DNA from: an uncultured Ruminococcus sp. | GTDB taxonomy: Bacteria > Bacillota > Clostridia > Oscillospirales > Ruminococcaceae | Direction of reading: 5' to 3' | DNA length: 64,000 bases | Assembly (NCBI GenBank): GCA_934463425.1 | Contig: CAKSJP010000004.1 | Coordinates: 1-64,000, forward strand | Shown: piece by piece, positions 7,986 to 19,068 of the stretch | Layout: every line of letters starts with the position of its first letter | Numbering within the stretch: position 1 is the first letter of the stretch | Program-made: the position numbers and the translations under genes | Notes under the pieces: model-generated | The model's input: the letters and a program-made list of their open reading frames with translations, nothing else | The model's database searches: none | What the model was told of the DNA's origin: nothing

Positions 7986-9713
7986 TTAGCGATAGCGTCT
8001 GCGGACTGCAACAATGATGCCGGCGGCAACCACTGCCAGCGGGATCAGGAATACAACTGTCAGACGGATCGCCTTCAGCTGTGTTGCTGTCGCAGAGATC
8101 GAGGTCTGGGACAAGTCCTTAGAAGCAACCACGATGCTGTCCTCCTTGCCGCAGACAGAATTCAGCAGACCAACGAAATATTCTGCATTGTTATACGAGG
8201 AATTCTGCACCAGGTTGACATCCAGCATGGACATCGAACCCAGTACGATCACATCGCTTTCAATAAAGCTGTCCCCGGTGGACTGCTGGTCACGGCACAG
8301 TGCCATAACGGTGTTTGCGCCCTTCGGTGCAGCAGCCTTGTCAAACGAAGTCGTTGTGGAGGAAGCATCAGTGGATGCCTCGGTTGCAGCTTCGGTGGGT
8401 GCTTCTGCATCTCCGGCTGCTGCGGCATCGGCATCTGTGCTGTAGCTCTTCGGAGACAGCGGATAGCAGTAAGAAGTATCCGAAGAGGTCAGCAGCGAAG
8501 TTACGGTTCTGCCGTTATTGGCAGTCAGCGTCTGGATCGAACGCGCCATGGGCGCAACGATAGGCAGGCTGGTATTTGCCAGATTGCCGTTATAATCCTC
8601 GTCATCCGTTACTGTCACAACCGGTGCAACAAAGCTGCTGTTGCTGTTCTGCGACAACAGGATGTTGACCTCCTGGTTGGTGCTGTTGTTCTCGTCGATG
8701 ACAGAGCTGTAATCCACCTGTACATTCCATTCCTTCAGGAAAGCATCCAGATTCGGGGTGGACGACTGGGTGTAGTCAGCGATATAGACCAGCTGCTTGC
8801 CCAGATTGCCGTCATTGTACATGAAATTCTGAAGCTTCTTGATGGCATCCATGCTCAGATCTGTTTTCGGCGCAGGCAGAACCAGAATATCATAAGTTGC
8901 GGTATCCAGTTCATCGGTCATCATATCCAGACGGCTCACATCATAGCCGTTCTCATCCAACAGGTTTTCCAGTGCATAGAATGCATAGGTGTTGGGGTCA
9001 GAAGTGGCACTGGTCTGTGCAAAGATCGGATTGCCGTTGGAGGTCGCCAGAATGCCCACTGCCTTCGGATTAGAATCAGTTACATTCATAATGCCGGAGG
9101 TGATGGTCTGTTCGCCCTTGAATGCCGTGATGCAGTCCGCAAAGCTTGCCATGCCATACTGATAGTACTGGTATTTCTGCTGATCCACTTCAAACATATC
9201 AGTGGTGGTGTTATACACCTTAATGCGGCTGCCGCTGTTGATGATGATCTGTCCGGACTGAATGGAGTTGCCGTACAGCTCCTGATACTTCGACAGGACA
9301 TCCGGGTCCTTTGTGGTATCGAAATAAGTGACGCTGATGCGGTCAGAATAGCCCTGATACTTGGACAGCGTCTCCGCGATCATCTTATTGTTCTTATCCG
9401 AGGTGAAAGTTGCCTCGTCAGACGAAATGGCAATGTCCACATCCTTATCCATATCGCGGATATAGTTCAGTGTCTCATCGCTGATCTCATACAGATTTGC
9501 GGTGGTCAGATCCAGTTTAAAGTCCGGATAGCGCTTGCCGATCTGGGTAACGACCACATTGACCAGCACAACGACTGCCACAAAGATCACGGTAATGGCA
9601 GTTGCCAGACCGCCGTATTTCAGCTTCTTCCGGTTTTTCAGCTTTTTCTGCTGCTTTTCCAGAGAAGCGCCGGTAGATGTTTTTTCTTTTTCGGTATGTT
9701 TCTGATTTTCCAT
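7986..9713 (-). CDS. GldG-like ABC transporter auxiliary protein
   Basis: A 575-residue protein with a basic cytoplasmic N-terminus (KKLKNRKKLK), a transmembrane segment at about residues 39-61, a large extracytoplasmic domain, and a final transmembrane segment (about 545-568) before RRRYR. The extracytoplasmic part fits the ABC-type auxiliary (GldG) family: LTTANLYEISDETLNYI early on, and DILVLPAPKTDLS in a Rossmann-like region. A Thr/Ala/Glu-rich insertion lies at about residues 425-460. The start at 9713 has AGGAGG nine bases upstream and avoids overlap with the permease gene. Expected to couple the permease to an envelope substrate; the substrate is unknown. Confidence 0.85.
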   Translation of the reverse strand: MENQKHTEKEKTSTGASLEKQQKKLKNRKKLKYGGLATAITVIFVAVVVLVNVVVTQIGKRYPDFKLDLTTANLYEISDETLNYIRDMDKDVDIAISSDEATFTSDKNNKMIAETLSKYQGYSDRISVTYFDTTKDPDVLSKYQELYGNSIQSGQIIINSGSRIKVYNTTTDMFEVDQQKYQYYQYGMASFADCITAFKGEQTITSGIMNVTDSNPKAVGILATSNGNPIFAQTSATSDPNTYAFYALENLLDENGYDVSRLDMMTDELDTATYDILVLPAPKTDLSMDAIKKLQNFMYNDGNLGKQLVYIADYTQSSTPNLDAFLKEWNVQVDYSSVIDENNSTNQEVNILLSQNSNSSFVAPVVTVTDDEDYNGNLANTSLPIVAPMARSIQTLTANNGRTVTSLLTSSDTSYCYPLSPKSYSTDADAAAAGDAEAPTEAATEASTDASSTTTSFDKAAAPKGANTVMALCRDQQSTGDSFIESDVIVLGSMSMLDVNLVQNSSYNNAEYFVGLLNSVCGKEDSIVVASKDLSQTSISATATQLKAIRLTVVFLIPLAVVAAGIIVAVRRRYR

Positions 9714-9729
9714 GGGTGATGTCCTCCTC

Positions 9730-10437
9730 TCAGCTCCAGCGCCGTTTTTCAAACACGCGGACAGTAAAGAAGTTGAAGATCACTGCCGTGCTCACATAAA
9801 ACAGCACACTGGCGGGATCAAACAGACCCGCGGTAAAATCATAGTATCGGGTGTAGAATGACAGTGCATTCAGCACAGTGGGAACAACCGGGATGTTCTC
9901 GGCATACCGTGCTACCACATCGATCAGTGTCAGCGCCAGCAGAACGATCATGCCGATTACGGCTGCGACGACCTGGTTCTCTGTCAGAGACGAGATAAAC
10001 AGGGTCACGGAGATGAACGCTGCGCCCAGCAGGAACAGCGCCAGAATGTTGGAAACCACGATGCCCCATGCCACTGCGCCGAAAAAGCTCAGGATCAGCG
10101 CATAGACGAAAATGATCGCCAGACCGATGGTGTACAGCGTCAGTGCTGCCAGATATTTTCCCATGACGATGCCGCCGATGGATACCGGCGCCGTCAGCAG
10201 ACCCTGCTCTGTCTTTTGCTTCTTTTCCTCACTGAACAAGCGCATGGTCAGCACAGGGATCAGAATCGCAATAACAAAGAACAGACTGCTGAACAGATTG
10301 GACATATCTGTGGTCGCCATCGCCAGAGACGAACCAAAGAAGAAATAGCCTGCTGCCAGATAGAACACTGCCAGAAATACATAAGCAATACTGGAGGTGA
10401 AAAACGCTCCTACTTCACGACGATAGATCGCGCCCAT
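9730..10437 (-). CDS. ABC-2 type permease, GldF-like
   Basis: A 235-residue inner-membrane permease with six hydrophobic helices. It begins MGAIYRREVGAFFTSSIAYVF, as GldF/NosY-type ABC-2 permeases do. The loop FSEEKKQKTEQGLLTAPVS is the characteristic cytoplasmic coupling region. Its start codon overlaps the stop of the ATPase gene (TAATG), indicating translational coupling. It pairs with the ATPase encoded just upstream and the GldG-like protein downstream. Confidence 0.9.
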   Translation of the reverse strand: MGAIYRREVGAFFTSSIAYVFLAVFYLAAGYFFFGSSLAMATTDMSNLFSSLFFVIAILIPVLTMRLFSEEKKQKTEQGLLTAPVSIGGIVMGKYLAALTLYTIGLAIIFVYALILSFFGAVAWGIVVSNILALFLLGAAFISVTLFISSLTENQVVAAVIGMIVLLALTLIDVVARYAENIPVVPTVLNALSFYTRYYDFTAGLFDPASVLFYVSTAVIFNFFTVRVFEKRRWS

Positions 10438-11513
10438 TACGCTTCGCCTCCTTCTTTGGTTTCCGCTGCATCTTCCGGCTTCGGGGCTTCTGCCTCTGCC
10501 GGAGCTGCTTCCTGCGGTGCTTCTGCGGGCTCCGGTGTCTCTGCCGGAGCTGCTTTTTGGGTTACCGGCGACAGCTTTACGCCCTCGCCCATAGTGATCT
10601 TGAGGAATGCATCCTCCAGCGTCATAACGCCCAGATCCATCTTATAAATGTACCATCCGTGAGACTCGACCATCTGGTTCAGTGCCGGACGAATGTCCGC
10701 GTTGGGCTTTGCCTCGATCTCAAACTCAAAGATGCCCGGCTCGCGTTCCATATCGGCGCGCACCTTTGTCACATCCTCCAGTCCGCGAATTGCCTGGAGC
10801 ACTTCGTTTTTCGGACCGTTGATGCGGACAACCAGACGGTTTACACCGGAAACAGCCTTGGACAGATTGTCGATGGTGTCGTTTGCTGCGATCTGGCCGT
10901 GGTTGATGATGACCACGCGGTCGCAGACCTCCTGTACCTCCGTCAGAATGTGGGAGGAGAGGATCACGGTGTGCTTTTTGCCCAGTTTCTTTACCAGTGT
11001 ACGAATTTCAATGATCTGCTTCGGGTCGAGACCAACGGTGGGTTCGTCCAGGATCAGGATCGGCGGATTGCCGATGAGTGCCTGTGCCAGCCCCACACGC
11101 TGGCGATAACCTTTGGACAAATGCTTGATAACGCGTCCGGACACATCGCTGATCCGGCACAGATTGCATACATCCTTCAGGTGCGACCGCCGGGGCAGCT
11201 TGCACTTTTTCAGGTCATAGACAAAGTTCAGATAGCCCATGACGGTCATATCCAGATACAGCGGCGGCAGCTCCGGCAGATAGCCGATCTGTGCCTTTGC
11301 CTTGATCGGATCTTCCAGAATATCAATGCCGTTGATCAGTGCCTGTCCGGAAGTGGAGCTGATATAACCGGTGAGCATATTCATGGTAGTTGACTTTCCG
11401 GCACCGTTGGGGCCCAAAAGTCCCAGGATCTCGCCGTCCTCTACGGTAAAGCTGATGTCGTTGACTGCCAGCTTATCGCCGTATTGTTTTGTCAGATGTT
11501 TGACTTCAATCAT
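10437..11513 (-). CDS. ABC transporter ATPase, GldA-like, with acidic C-terminal tail
   Basis: A 358-residue ATP-binding subunit. Walker A is GPNGAGKST, the signature is LSKGYRQRVGLAQ, Walker B is LILDEPTVGLDP, and the switch histidine follows in SSHILTEV. It has the typical extra domain of ABC-2 exporter ATPases (residues about 215-310). Residues about 320-358 are a low-complexity Ala/Glu/Pro tail, unusual for the family but common in this genome (see IF-2 and NusA). The start at 11513 (IEVKHLTKQYG) has GGAGG 11 bases upstream; the open frame continues 27 codons further without a site. First gene of the operon. Confidence 0.93.
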   Translation of the reverse strand: MIEVKHLTKQYGDKLAVNDISFTVEDGEILGLLGPNGAGKSTTMNMLTGYISSTSGQALINGIDILEDPIKAKAQIGYLPELPPLYLDMTVMGYLNFVYDLKKCKLPRRSHLKDVCNLCRISDVSGRVIKHLSKGYRQRVGLAQALIGNPPILILDEPTVGLDPKQIIEIRTLVKKLGKKHTVILSSHILTEVQEVCDRVVIINHGQIAANDTIDNLSKAVSGVNRLVVRINGPKNEVLQAIRGLEDVTKVRADMEREPGIFEFEIEAKPNADIRPALNQMVESHGWYIYKMDLGVMTLEDAFLKITMGEGVKLSPVTQKAAPAETPEPAEAPQEAAPAEAEAPKPEDAAETKEGGEA

Positions 11514-11659
11514 CCCTGTGATTGCCTCCTTCTGCTGTGTGCAGAACCAATTTTTTCTCCGTTTATGTGAAAAATCCATCTCTCCGGCACACAAAAACTA
11601 GCTATAGTTTATCATTCTATTGTGATAAAGAAGTGATAATCTTACGAAAGATGGCAATG

Positions 11660-13123
11660 TTATGCGGAAAGTGCATCAATTGCCTTGCGGATACGGTTCA
11701 GCGTGTCCTCCTTGCCCAGGATCGCACACAGCTCTACGCCGCCGCCCGGTGTAAACTGCTTGCCGGAAACCGCCGTACGCAGCGGCCACAGCATCCAGCC
11801 ATTCTTCACGCCCAGATCTGCGATCTTTGCAAACAGTGCCTCGTGAATGTGATCCACATCCCACTCGCTGACACCCTCCAGTACCGGCAGGGTCTCCTTC
11901 AGTGCTTCCAGCGCAGTTTCCGGCGTGGTTTTCATCTTCTTGTGACGGTACATTTCCAGATCATATTCCGGCATTGCGTCAATGAAGTCCACCTGCTCCG
12001 GAATGTCCGAGAACACTTCGGTACGATTCTGCAAAACGCTGCACAGCAGTGCCATGTCGATATCGGTGCGCTTTACGGTCTGACGGATATATGATTCAGC
12101 ATCCTTGGCAAACTCTGCCGGATCCATCTTGTGCACATATGCGCCGTTGATGGCACGGAGCTTCTTGTCGTCGAAGATCGCCGGCGCTTTGCTGATGCCG
12201 CTGATCTCAAATGCCTTTTTCAGCTCATCCAGCGTAAAGATCTCCTGCTCGTTGTATTCTCCGGAGGGAGCCCAGCCCAGCAGTGCAATAAAGTTGATGA
12301 CTGCTTCCGGCAGATAGCCCTTTGCCATGAGATCCTGGAACGATGCGTCGCCGTTGCGCTTGGAAAGCTTATGGGTCTTGTCCTTCATAACCGGTGCACA
12401 GTGTACATAGACCGGCACATCCCAGCCGAATGCCTGATACAGCAGGTTATACTTCGGTGCAGAGGACAGATACTCGTTGCCGCGCACCACATGGGTGATG
12501 CCCATCAGATGGTCATCCACAACATTGGCAAAGTTATAGGTGGGCATGCCGTCTGTCTTGATGAGGATCTGGTCATCCAGGGTGCTGTTCTCTACTGTGA
12601 CATCGCCGTAGATCTCATCGTGGAATGTCGTTGTGCCGTCCAGCGGCATCTTCTGGCGGATGACATAGGGAACGCCGGCATCCAGCTTCTCCTGGATCTC
12701 CTCCGGAGACAGATCGCGGCAGTGGCGGTCATACATGGGGGCAATGTGGGATGCCTCCTGGATCTTCCGCACCTCTTCCAGACGCTCCTTGTCGCAAAAG
12801 CAATAATAAGCATGTCCGGTCTTTACCAGTTCTTCCGCATAGGATTTGAACATGCCCATGCGCTCAGACTGTACATAGGGACCAACCGGACCGCCGATAT
12901 CCGGGCCCTCGTCCCAGTTCAGACCGGCAACCTTCAGGGTATCATAGATCACATCTACTGCGCCTTCTACATAGCGCTCCTGGTCGGTGTCCTCGATCCG
13001 GAGGATAAAATCGCCGTCCTGCTTCTTGGCGATCAGATAGGCAAACAGTGCAGTACGCAGGTTGCCGATATGCATATAACCCGTCGGACTGGGTGCAAAT
13101 CTTGTTCTTACTCGCTTGTACAT
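11660..13123 (-). CDS. gltX: Glutamyl-tRNA synthetase
   Basis: Class I aminoacyl-tRNA synthetase charging tRNA-Glu, 487 residues, a full-length bacterial GluRS. The HIGH-type motif is MHIGN (residues 17-21) and the KMSKS-type motif is KLSKR (252-256). FAPSPTG and [10 protein letters not shown] are characteristic. In organisms without GlnRS this enzyme also charges tRNA-Gln; whether that applies here cannot be seen. It lies 43 bases after ribF, so it may be read from the long upstream cluster or from its own promoter. Confidence 0.97.
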   Translation of the reverse strand: MYKRVRTRFAPSPTGYMHIGNLRTALFAYLIAKKQDGDFILRIEDTDQERYVEGAVDVIYDTLKVAGLNWDEGPDIGGPVGPYVQSERMGMFKSYAEELVKTGHAYYCFCDKERLEEVRKIQEASHIAPMYDRHCRDLSPEEIQEKLDAGVPYVIRQKMPLDGTTTFHDEIYGDVTVENSTLDDQILIKTDGMPTYNFANVVDDHLMGITHVVRGNEYLSSAPKYNLLYQAFGWDVPVYVHCAPVMKDKTHKLSKRNGDASFQDLMAKGYLPEAVINFIALLGWAPSGEYNEQEIFTLDELKKAFEISGISKAPAIFDDKKLRAINGAYVHKMDPAEFAKDAESYIRQTVKRTDIDMALLCSVLQNRTEVFSDIPEQVDFIDAMPEYDLEMYRHKKMKTTPETALEALKETLPVLEGVSEWDVDHIHEALFAKIADLGVKNGWMLWPLRTAVSGKQFTPGGGVELCAILGKEDTLNRIRKAIDALSA

Positions 13124-13166
13124 CGCTTGTACTTCCTTTCGTATATGAAATCGCCTATATTGGCTC

Positions 13167-14090
13167 TCATTGATTTTGTTTCAGCCATTCCCGGCACTGC
13201 GCCTGATCCTGTGCGATCTGACGATAGAGACTGTCCACATCCGGGAACTGCCGCTCTTCCCGCAGGAAATGCAGCAGCTCTACCCGGCAGGGCTGTTCAT
13301 AGAGATCACCGGAAAAGTCCAGGAGAAACGTCTCTGCCGCCGGCGGCTGGTTCGCCGCAACGGTAGGCTTTATGCCCACATCGGTCACAGAATCAAAGCT
13401 GCCCTGAGGCGTATGCGTCCGTGAAACATAGACGCCGTGCCGCGGCACCAGCTGTCCCGGTGCAAAGGGAATGTTAATGGTGGGGACTGCCTTGGTGCGT
13501 CCCAGAGCCGCTCCGTGAACGACCCTGCCGCTGATGCAGTACGGCGCGCCCAGAAGCCGGGCAGCCTGTTCCGGCATGCCCTCGCGAACCGCGCTGCGGA
13601 TGGCAGTAGACGAGATCTTCTCGCTGCCGCACCGCACGGGCTCTATCTGATGAACACCGAAGCCAAACTGCCGTCCGAACTGCCGGAGGCTGTCGATGTC
13701 CCACGCCGCCTTTGCGCCGAAGCGGAAATCACCGCCGCAGAACACCTCTTTTGCCCGGAGCAGTTCCACCAGAACCCGACGGCAGAACACCTCGCCGTCC
13801 AGAGCACAAAGCTCTGAAAACGCCGGGCAATAGACACTGTGAATGCCGCACTCCAGCATCAGTTCTGTTTTCTGGGCATCTGTGTATAAATATGTCAGCG
13901 GCACGCCCTGCTTCACCGGAACAGAATCCGCGGCAAAGGTAAATGCACACGCCATCAGCCCTTGTTCCGCAGCACATTGCGCCGCCGCACGCAGCACGGC
14001 ACGGTGTCCCAGATGCACACCGTCAAAAAAGCCCAGCGCCACAGCACTGTCCTGCGTCAGCGGCGCAGTGATGTGCTTCAGTTCTTCCAA
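13167..14090 (-). CDS. ribF: Bifunctional riboflavin kinase / FAD synthetase
   Basis: A 307-residue enzyme that makes FMN and then FAD from riboflavin. The N-terminal FAD-synthetase domain has [10 protein letters not shown] (HxGH-type nucleotidyltransferase motif) and SSTAIR. The C-terminal riboflavin kinase domain has [11 protein letters not shown] and GVYVSR. The start is TTG at 14090, 16 bases after truB, with AAAGGCGG upstream; no ATG gives a full-length N-terminus. Next to truB as in many Firmicutes. Confidence 0.93.
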   Translation of the reverse strand: MEELKHITAPLTQDSAVALGFFDGVHLGHRAVLRAAAQCAAEQGLMACAFTFAADSVPVKQGVPLTYLYTDAQKTELMLECGIHSVYCPAFSELCALDGEVFCRRVLVELLRAKEVFCGGDFRFGAKAAWDIDSLRQFGRQFGFGVHQIEPVRCGSEKISSTAIRSAVREGMPEQAARLLGAPYCISGRVVHGAALGRTKAVPTINIPFAPGQLVPRHGVYVSRTHTPQGSFDSVTDVGIKPTVAANQPPAAETFLLDFSGDLYEQPCRVELLHFLREERQFPDVDSLYRQIAQDQAQCREWLKQNQ

Positions 14091-14106
14091 GCCGGTTTCC
14101 GCCTTT

Positions 14107-15018
14107 CTACTTCATATTCTTTCCGATGCGCAGCTCATCCGCCGCCCGGTCTGCTTCCGCCGTTCCAAAGAAACAGCCGTCTGCGCCGTATACACGGTAC
14201 GCATTCTGCTCCGGCAAAATGCCATCGACCCGGCTCAGCGCCAGCTTGACGCCGTTGCCGTACAGCTCAGACTGCTGCTCTGTGAGATGCAGCTCCGGCA
14301 GCGAAGCGAACAGCTGGTCGGTAGGGATCAGATGCTCTGCCATTGTGCCCTGACGGCAAAATTCTGTTACCTGCTCAAAGGTATAGCACTGCTCCAGAGT
14401 AAAGCCATGTGCCGCTGTACGGCAAAGCGCCGTCATGGTCGCGCCGCCGCCCAGTGCTTTTCCTATATCAGAGAGCAGCGTCCGGATATAAGTACCCTTG
14501 CCGCAGGTCACGGACAGTACGGCGGTCTGCTTTTCCTCGTCCCATTCCTCCAGAACGATAGATTTCACCTGTACCGTGCGCGCCGGGCGGTCGATGACCT
14601 CACCCTTCCGCGCCAGCTCATAAAGCCGTTTTCCCTGCACAGAAACCGCCGAATACATAGGCGGGATCTGTTGGATCTCTCCGAGAAACTGCGGGATCAC
14701 CGCTTCCAGTTCCTCACGGGTCACATGCATTTCCGGATAGGCGGCTGTGCGGACACCCCAGATATCCTCGGTGTCTGTCTCCCAGCCGAACTGTACCGCC
14801 GCGCGATAAGCTTTGGTCTGATCCGGAAGAATGTCGCAGGCACGGGCCGCCTTTCCCACCAGGACCGGTAAAACACCGGTGGCCATCGGATCCAGGGTTC
14901 CGGTATGCCCCAGCCGCCGCATCCGAAGAATGCCGCGCAGCTTTCCGATCACATCAAACGAAGTGAACTCCGCAGGTTTATTCATGCAGAGCACACCTTG
15001 CATATTATCCAGATTCAT
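14107..15018 (-). CDS. truB: tRNA pseudouridine-55 synthase
   Basis: A 303-residue enzyme that makes pseudouridine 55 in the T-loop of tRNAs. GHTGTLDPMATGVLPV carries the catalytic aspartate. SVQGKRLYELAR and KGTYIRTL are other family motifs. A C-terminal PUA-like region follows. The chosen start at 15018 overlaps the nrnA stop (ATGA) with GGGGGA before it; an ATG four codons earlier is possible. Part of the rimP-to-ribF cluster. Confidence 0.95.
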   Translation of the reverse strand: MNLDNMQGVLCMNKPAEFTSFDVIGKLRGILRMRRLGHTGTLDPMATGVLPVLVGKAARACDILPDQTKAYRAAVQFGWETDTEDIWGVRTAAYPEMHVTREELEAVIPQFLGEIQQIPPMYSAVSVQGKRLYELARKGEVIDRPARTVQVKSIVLEEWDEEKQTAVLSVTCGKGTYIRTLLSDIGKALGGGATMTALCRTAAHGFTLEQCYTFEQVTEFCRQGTMAEHLIPTDQLFASLPELHLTEQQSELYGNGVKLALSRVDGILPEQNAYRVYGADGCFFGTAEADRAADELRIGKNMK

Positions 15019-15986
15019 ACATTCCCCCATTCTGCCTTTACGGCATTCAGCAGGATCCGGCGCACTTCATCTGCAGTGCCCTCTACCTGACAGCCGGAAG
15101 CCTTTACATGGCCGCCGCCGCCAAGGCGCTGACAGATCGCAGATACATCTACCCGATCCGCAGAGCGCATAGAGATCCGAAACTTGCCCGGTTCTTTTTC
15201 CTTCATGGTTATGCCCACTTCTGCACCCTCTACCTGAAGCGGAAAACCGGCAATGCCGTCCAGTTCCGCTTCGTCCACATGAAATTTCTTTAAAAACTCC
15301 TGTGTCACGCAGATCATGGTGCATTTTCCGTCCAGATAGCACTCCAGATGGTCGATGAGCAGTTTCTCTAACTGTAGTCTGCCGAAGCTCTTTACTGCAA
15401 ACATTTTCCGGTTGATCTGGGCATAGCGCACCTCCGGACAGGTATCCATAAGATCTGCCACAGCGCGATGCGTCCCTGAACCGGCATTGTCATACTGAAA
15501 ACAACCGGTATCCGTCGCCATGCCGGTATACAGGCAGAGCGCGATACGGTCGGTAATGGTGACCGGCATGATCCGGCAAAGACGATACAGGATCTCGCAT
15601 GCCGCAGAAGCGCTTCCGTCCAACAGCCTTTGTTTGGCATAGGGCACATTTGAAATATGGTGATCGATACACAGATCTACCATTTCGCCATAGCGCGCCT
15701 GCATTTCTTCACCCAGCAGCTTTACATCCGCCACATCTACAGCAACAATACATTTCGGAGAAAAATCTGCCGCCGCCGGGTGCTCCGGCAGCATGAACTG
15801 ATAGCGTTCTGCGATTTCATCATTGCAGAGCACTGCTGCCCGCTTGTTCAGCTGATGCAGGATCTCTGCCAGCGCATACCCTGCGCCGATGCAGTCCCCG
15901 TCGGGGCTGCGGTGGATCAGGATATAGGCATCTTCACATTGTTCCAGCCACGCGGCTGTCTGTGCCAGTGTCAACTCCTGCATCAT
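15015..15986 (-). CDS. nrnA: DHH-family oligoribonuclease / PAP phosphatase (NrnA)
   Basis: A 323-residue DHH-DHHA1 phosphoesterase that degrades nanoRNA and dephosphorylates pAp. Metal-binding motifs are HRSPDGDCIGAG, VAVDVAD and IDHHISN. The C-terminal DHHA1 domain ends with RLGGGGHVKASGC. The start at 15986 (or 15983) has AAGGAG five or eight bases upstream; a GTG at 15992 is a less likely choice. It follows rbfA with a two-base gap and overlaps truB, an order usual in Firmicutes. Confidence 0.93.
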   Translation of the reverse strand: MMQELTLAQTAAWLEQCEDAYILIHRSPDGDCIGAGYALAEILHQLNKRAAVLCNDEIAERYQFMLPEHPAAADFSPKCIVAVDVADVKLLGEEMQARYGEMVDLCIDHHISNVPYAKQRLLDGSASAACEILYRLCRIMPVTITDRIALCLYTGMATDTGCFQYDNAGSGTHRAVADLMDTCPEVRYAQINRKMFAVKSFGRLQLEKLLIDHLECYLDGKCTMICVTQEFLKKFHVDEAELDGIAGFPLQVEGAEVGITMKEKEPGKFRISMRSADRVDVSAICQRLGGGGHVKASGCQVEGTADEVRRILLNAVKAEWGNV

Positions 15987-15988
15987 GC

Positions 15989-16372
15989 TCACTCCTTTTC
16001 TGTATTGTCATCCTCCGCGCTGTCTTCCACTGCCGGCTGAATATTGTGCAGCATCCGGTTGATCTCTGCGCTGTGGGCGATAGAATCATCTGCCACAAAG
16101 TGCAGCGCCGGACTGCGTCGGATTTTCAGCCTGTGCAGCAGCTCCCGCCGGATGAAACCGGACGCGCTGTCCAGTCCCTTGCAGGATTCCTTTGCAGCAG
16201 CTTTTCCGGAAAGGCTGGACACAAAGATCTTGCAGTCCGAAAGATCCCGGGAAAGCTCTGCGCGGACAACCGTCAGCATCGGATCGATGCGAGGGTCTTT
16301 GAGTTCCCGCAAAATCGCGGTCATCTCCCGCAGAATATCCTCTTCGGTGCGGTTTGCTTTGAAGTTTGCCAT
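15989..16372 (-). CDS. rbfA: 30S ribosome-binding factor A
   Basis: A 127-residue KH-like protein that helps mature the 16S rRNA 5' end during 30S assembly. ANFKANRTEEDILREM at the N-terminus and LKDPRIDPMLTVVRAELSRD are typical. Histidine-containing FVADDSIAHSAEINRML marks the C-terminal half. AAGGAG lies nine bases before the ATG. It sits between infB and nrnA in the translation cluster. Confidence 0.95.
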   Translation of the reverse strand: MANFKANRTEEDILREMTAILRELKDPRIDPMLTVVRAELSRDLSDCKIFVSSLSGKAAAKESCKGLDSASGFIRRELLHRLKIRRSPALHFVADDSIAHSAEINRMLHNIQPAVEDSAEDDNTEKE

Positions 16373-16458
16373 GCTGTACGGCTCCTTTCTATAATGGGCA
16401 GCCCTTCTGCAGCCGCAGAAAGACCGCTTTCCACAAATAATTCAAATACGGCAGTTCA

Positions 16459-18969
16459 TTAGTCGCGGTATTCTTCCATGATGAACGCCTCGAAGATATC
16501 GCCTTCCTTGAAGTCGCGGAACTTCTCCAGCGTGATACCGCACTCATAGCCTTCGCCGACTTCCTTGGCATCATCCTTGAAGCGCTTCAGGCTGGACATC
16601 ATATCTTCTGCGATCACGATGCCGTCACGCACGATACGGATCTGGCACTGTCTGGTGACCTTGCCGTTCAGAACGTATGCACCGGCAACTGCACCGACGT
16701 TGGAGATCTTATAGACCTGACGAACCTCAATGCGTCCCATTACGACCTCGCGGTACTTCGGTGCCAGCATGCCCTTCATTGCGGTCTCGATCTCTTCGAT
16801 GGCATCATAGATGACACGATAGGTGCGGATGTCCACCTTATCCCGTGCAGCGTCCTCTTCCGCAGTCTGATCCGGTCGCACATTAAAGCCAATGATGATG
16901 GCATTGGATGCGCTCGCCAGCATAACGTCGCTCTCCTTGATGCCGCCGACGCCGCCGTGAATTACGCGGACGCGGACTTCGTCGTTGGACAGCTTTTCCA
17001 GCGACTGGGTGACTGCTTCTACAGAACCCTGTACATCTGCCTTGACGATCAGAGACAGTTCCTTCATCTCGCCCTGTTCGATCTGGCTGAACAGGTTATC
17101 CAGTGTTACCTTCTGATACTCGTTGAACTTTGCCTGCTTTGCCTCGTGCTTTCTCTGCTCTACCAGTTCTCTTGCCAGACGCTCATCCTCAACTGCGTTG
17201 AATACATCGCCTGCCTCCGGCACTTCTGCCAGACCGGTGATCTCTACCGGAACAGACGGACCGGCAGCATCTACTGTTCTGCCCTTATCATTGGTCATGA
17301 CGCGGACACGGCCGACTGCAGTACCTGCGATAATGACATCGCCAGTATGCAGCGTACCATTCTGTACCAGCAGGGTTGCGATCGGGCCGCGTCCCTTATC
17401 CAGACGAGCCTCTACTACAGTACCCTTTGCGCGGCGATCCGGGTTCGCCTTCAGCTCACTGGTCTCAGCCACCAGCAGGATGTTTTCCAGCAGGTCGTCG
17501 ATGCCCTCGCCAGTCTTTGCAGAAACCGGAACACAGATCACATCGCCGCCCCACTCTTCGCATACCATGCCGTACTTGGTGAGTTCTTCCTTGATGCGAT
17601 CCGGGTTTGCGCCCTCCTTATCCATCTTATTGATGGCAACGATCACGGTGACACCCGCAGCCTTTGCGTGGTTGATGGACTCTACAGTCTGCGGCATGAT
17701 GCCGTCGTCCGCAGCAACAACCAGAATGGCGATATCAGTGATGTTCGCACCGCGGGCACGCATTGCAGTAAATGCCTCGTGTCCCGGGGTATCCAGGAAT
17801 GTGATCTCCTTGCCGTCATACTTTACCTGATATGCACCGATATGCTGTGTGATGCCGCCTGCTTCGCCTGCGGTAACATGCGCATTCCGGATACGATCCA
17901 GGATAGATGTCTTACCATGGTCAACGTGACCCATAACGCAGACAACCGGGCAGCGCTCTTCGGTATCCTCGGCATCATCGTCCTCATCGATCAGACGATC
18001 CTCGATGGTCACGATCACCTCGTGTTCTACCTTTGCGCCCAGTTCCTCTGCCACCAGAGATGCGGTATCGAAGTCGATCTCCTCATTGATGGTCGCCATA
18101 ACGCCCAGCATCATCAGCTTCTTGATGACCTCTGTTGCAGTGACCTTCAGACGGGTCGCCAGTTCGCCTACTGAGATCACATCCGGGATGCGGACGCGAA
18201 GCTGCTGCTTTCTGGCACGCTCCAGTTCCAGACGGCGCAGCTTATCCTGCTCGGTCTCGCGCTTATTGGAATAGCGCTGCTTGTTGCGCTGTGCAGACTT
18301 CTGGTTGATCTTCTGCTTCTTGGTGGAATACTTATCGTTGGTATACTTATTTGCCGGAGCGATCTGCTCATAGCGCTGGTTATACTTATCCAGATCTACA
18401 TAAGAACCGCGGGTATCGACCGTGCGGCGCTTTTCGGTATTAATGCTGTCCGCAGACGCCATCTCCACTTCTACATGGAGGCGTTCACCATGCTTCTGTG
18501 CCTTTGCCTGCTGCTTCTTGGGCTTTTCATGCTTCGGCACACTGTTCTGAGCCGGTGCTTCTGCAGCTGCCGGTTTCTTTTCCGCCGGCTTTTCGGTTTT
18601 CTGCGCCTGGGGCTTCTTTTCTCCGGACTGCGGCTTCTGCTGCTTTTTATTTTCCGGCTGTTTCTTTTCTGCCGGCCTTTTGTCCGCGGACTTCTTTTCT
18701 GCAGGCTTCTTTTCCGCAGATTTTTTCTCTGCCGGTTTTTTCTCCTGCTTCCGCGGTGTATCCTTGGATGCAAAATAAGCATCCAGACTGTCTACCTGTG
18801 TTTTCTGAGAATAATACTCCAGTGCCAGGTTGATCTCCTCCGGTGTCAGACCGGTCACACCCTTCTTGGTGTTGCCGCTGGCATCCCGTTCCTGATAGAA
18901 CCCGATCAGTTCCTGTGTCGAGATCTGCAGATCCCGTGCAACATCACTCAGTTTCACTTTCTTCGTCAT
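16459..18969 (-). CDS. infB: Translation initiation factor IF-2
   Basis: An 836-residue GTPase that places initiator tRNA on the ribosome. The N-terminal IF2-N motif ([15 protein letters not shown]) is followed by a long Lys/Glu/Pro/Ala-rich disordered region (about residues 70-260) and a second IF2-N domain near 265-315. The GTPase has G1 GHVDHGKT at 347-354, then DTPGHEAF and NKMDK, followed by the beta-barrel and C-terminal fMet-tRNA-binding domains. All expected domains are present. It is transcribed from the rimP promoter with nusA, ylxR and ylxQ. Confidence 0.98.
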   Translation of the reverse strand: MTKKVKLSDVARDLQISTQELIGFYQERDASGNTKKGVTGLTPEEINLALEYYSQKTQVDSLDAYFASKDTPRKQEKKPAEKKSAEKKPAEKKSADKRPAEKKQPENKKQQKPQSGEKKPQAQKTEKPAEKKPAAAEAPAQNSVPKHEKPKKQQAKAQKHGERLHVEVEMASADSINTEKRRTVDTRGSYVDLDKYNQRYEQIAPANKYTNDKYSTKKQKINQKSAQRNKQRYSNKRETEQDKLRRLELERARKQQLRVRIPDVISVGELATRLKVTATEVIKKLMMLGVMATINEEIDFDTASLVAEELGAKVEHEVIVTIEDRLIDEDDDAEDTEERCPVVCVMGHVDHGKTSILDRIRNAHVTAGEAGGITQHIGAYQVKYDGKEITFLDTPGHEAFTAMRARGANITDIAILVVAADDGIMPQTVESINHAKAAGVTVIVAINKMDKEGANPDRIKEELTKYGMVCEEWGGDVICVPVSAKTGEGIDDLLENILLVAETSELKANPDRRAKGTVVEARLDKGRGPIATLLVQNGTLHTGDVIIAGTAVGRVRVMTNDKGRTVDAAGPSVPVEITGLAEVPEAGDVFNAVEDERLARELVEQRKHEAKQAKFNEYQKVTLDNLFSQIEQGEMKELSLIVKADVQGSVEAVTQSLEKLSNDEVRVRVIHGGVGGIKESDVMLASASNAIIIGFNVRPDQTAEEDAARDKVDIRTYRVIYDAIEEIETAMKGMLAPKYREVVMGRIEVRQVYKISNVGAVAGAYVLNGKVTRQCQIRIVRDGIVIAEDMMSSLKRFKDDAKEVGEGYECGITLEKFRDFKEGDIFEAFIMEEYRD

Positions 18970-19068
18970 AGGCGAAAATCCTCCTCTTCTCCAAGGAATG
19001 CCGAAAAGAGTCTCCTGCTCTTCCGCCGCATTCCGCTCCTGCGTATGTATTCCCGAATGACTCCGGGA

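Noticed and set aside
7236..9719. A plus-strand open frame of over 800 codons
   Set aside because: It lies opposite the DUF4340 and GldG-like genes and gives a Cys/Ile/His-rich composition with no motif and no ribosome site.
13170..13424. Plus-strand small frame opposite ribF
   Set aside because: Antisense of a well-supported gene with no ribosome site.
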